Shown: positions 62,513-64,000 of the stretch, piece by piece | Numbering within the stretch: the first letter of the stretch is position 1 | How the letters are laid out: each line of letters begins with the position of its first letter | DNA from: Bdellovibrio bacteriovorus str. Tiberius | Lineage (GTDB): Bacteria; Bdellovibrionota; Bdellovibrionia; Bdellovibrionales; Bdellovibrionaceae | Length of the DNA stretch: 64,000 nucleotides | Direction of reading: 5' to 3' | Assembly (NCBI RefSeq): GCF_000317895.1 | Contig: NC_019567.1 | Coordinates: forward strand, 2,294,001-2,358,000 | Notes under the pieces: model-generated | Database searches by the model: none | Seen by the model: only the letters and a program-made list of their open reading frames with translations | Told to the model about the DNA's origin: nothing | Program-made: the position numbers and the translations under genes

Positions 62513-63964
62513 TTATCCCCCAAGTCGTTTTAAAGCTTCAAACGGAAGATGGGTGATTTTCAAGGCTTCCTCAACATGAAGCGGATGAAGCTTTTCAGCC
62601 TTCATCAGATCCGCCAAACTCCTTGCGACCCGGAGCGTCGCAAGCTCCCGACGCCTAGAAGACAGCTCTTTAGGGAACAGCTCCCGCATGTAAAACCCGG
62701 GCAGATCCTGGGTCAGTTCCTCCCAGCTCCAGCGGGCGGCTACCCTTAAAAACCGAGGATCTTTTCCAGCCATAGCCGCTCTAAAAGCCCGAACCTCTTC
62801 CAGCTCTTTTAAAAGACTGATCCCGGTGACGGTCCCACCCTCTTCCCGCTTGCGGGTAAAGAAGGTGATCTGGAACCGGTCGACCAAAGGCCCCGACAGA
62901 CGCTCCATATAGGAATGACACTTCTTAATCGAGCGCCCACAGATGACTTTGGCCTGAGGCACCCAATCCCCGCAAGGACAAAGGTTCGTGGTCGCCACCA
63001 CCAGCGTGTCGGCTGGATGTTCTTCGACGTAACGACCGCGGCGAATGCGGATGCGGAAGTCCTCCATGGGTTCCCGCAGGGCCTCTTGGGCGCGGGGGTT
63101 AAATTCCAACAATTCATCCAAAACCATCATCCCCTTGTGCGCCCGGGTGATGTCGCCTTTGAACGGCGGCACTCCCCCACCGATCAGTCCCAACGGCGAA
63201 GTTGAATGGTGAGGATGCACCATGGGACGCCAGGATAGCGGAGCCTCCGCGCCCCCTTTATTATTCTGACGAATTTCATGCATCTCTTTCTGGGTGGGCG
63301 CCGCCAGCAACGCGTGCAGTGCTTTGGCGATCGTGCTTTTACCAGACCCCGCAGGGCCCGCCAGCAACACGGAATGCTCGCCAATGGCAGCAAGTTTTAA
63401 AAGCTTTGCCTGGCGATCAGGAAACTCCAGATCAAGGCCAAACGACGGACGTTCAATCGGATATTCGCGCGGAGCATGAGCCACGATCTCAGGTGCCGTG
63501 ACGGATTTTAATTCCCGCAAACACGAACGTGCAAATGGCGAAGAACGTCCATCACCGTCCCCGGTCCACACGGTCAAGGGAACTTCGGGATCAAAGTCTT
63601 CATGCAGATCCCCGGGTTCAAACACTTCTCCGCCCAAAGAAAGTTCACCATACACCAAAGCTTCCCCATCCAAAGGCTTTGGCACTTGTTCGGTTTCCCA
63701 CAAGATGCCCAAGGCCACCGCAAGCTCCAAGCCCCGCGAAGTTTTCTTTAAATGCGAGGGGCGCAAGTTGACCAGAATCTGCTGCGCTTTCGGGAATTCA
63801 TACCCTTGATTGCGAATCGCACTTTTGATCCGGTGGATGCTTTCTTTGATCGCCTGATCCGGCAAGCCTAAGAATTGAATTTGCGGCAACCCCGGAACGA
63901 AGCTCAGCTCTACCTCTACAGGCACCAGACGGTCGTTATTTCGAATAAGTGATTGGATTTTCAT
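62513..63964 (-). CDS. yifB: YifB/ComM family Mg-chelatase-like AAA+ ATPase
   Basis: A 483-aa protein. The N-terminal ChlI-like domain (residues 1-175) begins MKIQSLIRNNDRLVPVEVEL, with QIQFLGLPDQAIKES and ILVNLRPSHLKKTSRGLELAVALG. The AAA+ core follows, with Walker A AGPAGSGKST (202-211), HHSTSPLGLIGGG, MMVLDELLEF (Walker B) and the Cys-rich NLCPCGDW..C..SIKKC site. ComM is a bidirectional helicase that promotes branch migration in natural transformation. ATG 63964 fits the family; the frame continues to a TTG. Whether this organism is competent cannot be judged here. Confidence 0.93.
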   Translation of the reverse strand: MKIQSLIRNNDRLVPVEVELSFVPGLPQIQFLGLPDQAIKESIHRIKSAIRNQGYEFPKAQQILVNLRPSHLKKTSRGLELAVALGILWETEQVPKPLDGEALVYGELSLGGEVFEPGDLHEDFDPEVPLTVWTGDGDGRSSPFARSCLRELKSVTAPEIVAHAPREYPIERPSFGLDLEFPDRQAKLLKLAAIGEHSVLLAGPAGSGKSTIAKALHALLAAPTQKEMHEIRQNNKGGAEAPLSWRPMVHPHHSTSPLGLIGGGVPPFKGDITRAHKGMMVLDELLEFNPRAQEALREPMEDFRIRIRRGRYVEEHPADTLVVATTNLCPCGDWVPQAKVICGRSIKKCHSYMERLSGPLVDRFQITFFTRKREEGGTVTGISLLKELEEVRAFRAAMAGKDPRFLRVAARWSWEELTQDLPGFYMRELFPKELSSRRRELATLRVARSLADLMKAEKLHPLHVEEALKITHLPFEALKRLGG

Positions 63965-64000
63965 GACAGGGCCCAAAAGCAAGTTCAGGCCCGCGATAGA

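Overview
The window looks like chromosomal DNA from a Gram-negative bacterium of about 50% GC, most like a Bdellovibrio-type predator (Bdellovibrionota). The evidence is indirect. There are LPS genes (kdsA), many outer-membrane and lipoprotein genes, a large share of secreted proteins of no known family, an exported subtilase and exported wall-enzyme-like proteins, and typical Shine-Dalgarno sites. No rRNA, CRISPR array, prophage or insertion sequence was seen. Two tRNA genes are present (Leu-GAG and Cys-GCA), both on the minus strand with encoded CCA.

Layout. 0.1-2.4 kb: tgt-queA queuosine operon. 2.4-3.8 kb: an EamA-type permease and a small lipoprotein. 3.8-4.3 kb: two long GC-rich inverted repeats without genes. 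4.3-7.8 kb: a membrane-anchored glutamate-synthase-like flavoprotein, a beta-barrel and two OmpA-like paralogues. 8.0-13.7 kb: a same-strand run of stress-type genes (YihY, a Rieske/FAD oxidoreductase, two BON proteins, several tiny or disordered proteins, a PfpI/DJ-1 protein). 14-15 kb: a DegT-family aminotransferase. 15-18.2 kb: Ku-LigD non-homologous end-joining operon. 18.3-19.6 kb: overlapping YqcI/YcgG and DUF1989 genes. 19.7-24.6 kb: kdsA, trmO and a eukaryotic-type ileS. 24.8-27.6 kb: carbonic anhydrase, tRNA-Leu with a striking inverted repeat, and a 40-residue membrane protein.

27.7-32.5 kb: a YbdK-type ligase followed by three exported proteins (SLT-like, nucleotidyltransferase-like, C26 peptidase-like). 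32.6-41.1 kb: aldehyde dehydrogenase, a CPA2 antiporter, an exported subtilase, a glycosyltransferase and a membrane protein of the so-called site-specific recombinase family. 41.3-43.5 kb: a four-gene exported cluster (redoxin, two YtkA/FixH-like proteins, an outer-membrane protein), possibly for metal handling. 43.5-46.4 kb: KH protein, HutD/Ves, GH13 glucosidase. 46.4-51.7 kb: a group-2 (PhaAB-type) Mrp sodium/proton antiporter operon that runs into the GH13 gene. 51.9-57.2 kb: DUF3943 protein, a broken HAD gene, a methyltransferase-like gene, and a second stress-type operon (Ser-rich mini-protein, SRPBCC, Zn-alcohol dehydrogenase, hemerythrin, isochorismatase-like). 57.4-62.2 kb: a 1209-residue lipoprotein with Ig-like repeats and three small exported or membrane proteins. 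62.4-64 kb: tRNA-Cys and yifB/comM.

Themes. The two stress-type loci at 8-13.7 and 54-57.2 kb share protein types and an extended GGAGGCC ribosome-binding site, so they may belong to one regulon. The best candidates for something undescribed are the YqcI/YcgG-DUF1989 pair (possible guanidino chemistry), the exported nucleotidyltransferase-like protein in a wall-enzyme neighbourhood, the 41.3-43.5 kb exported cluster, and the long intergenic inverted repeats. All functions are read from motifs by eye; no search was run.
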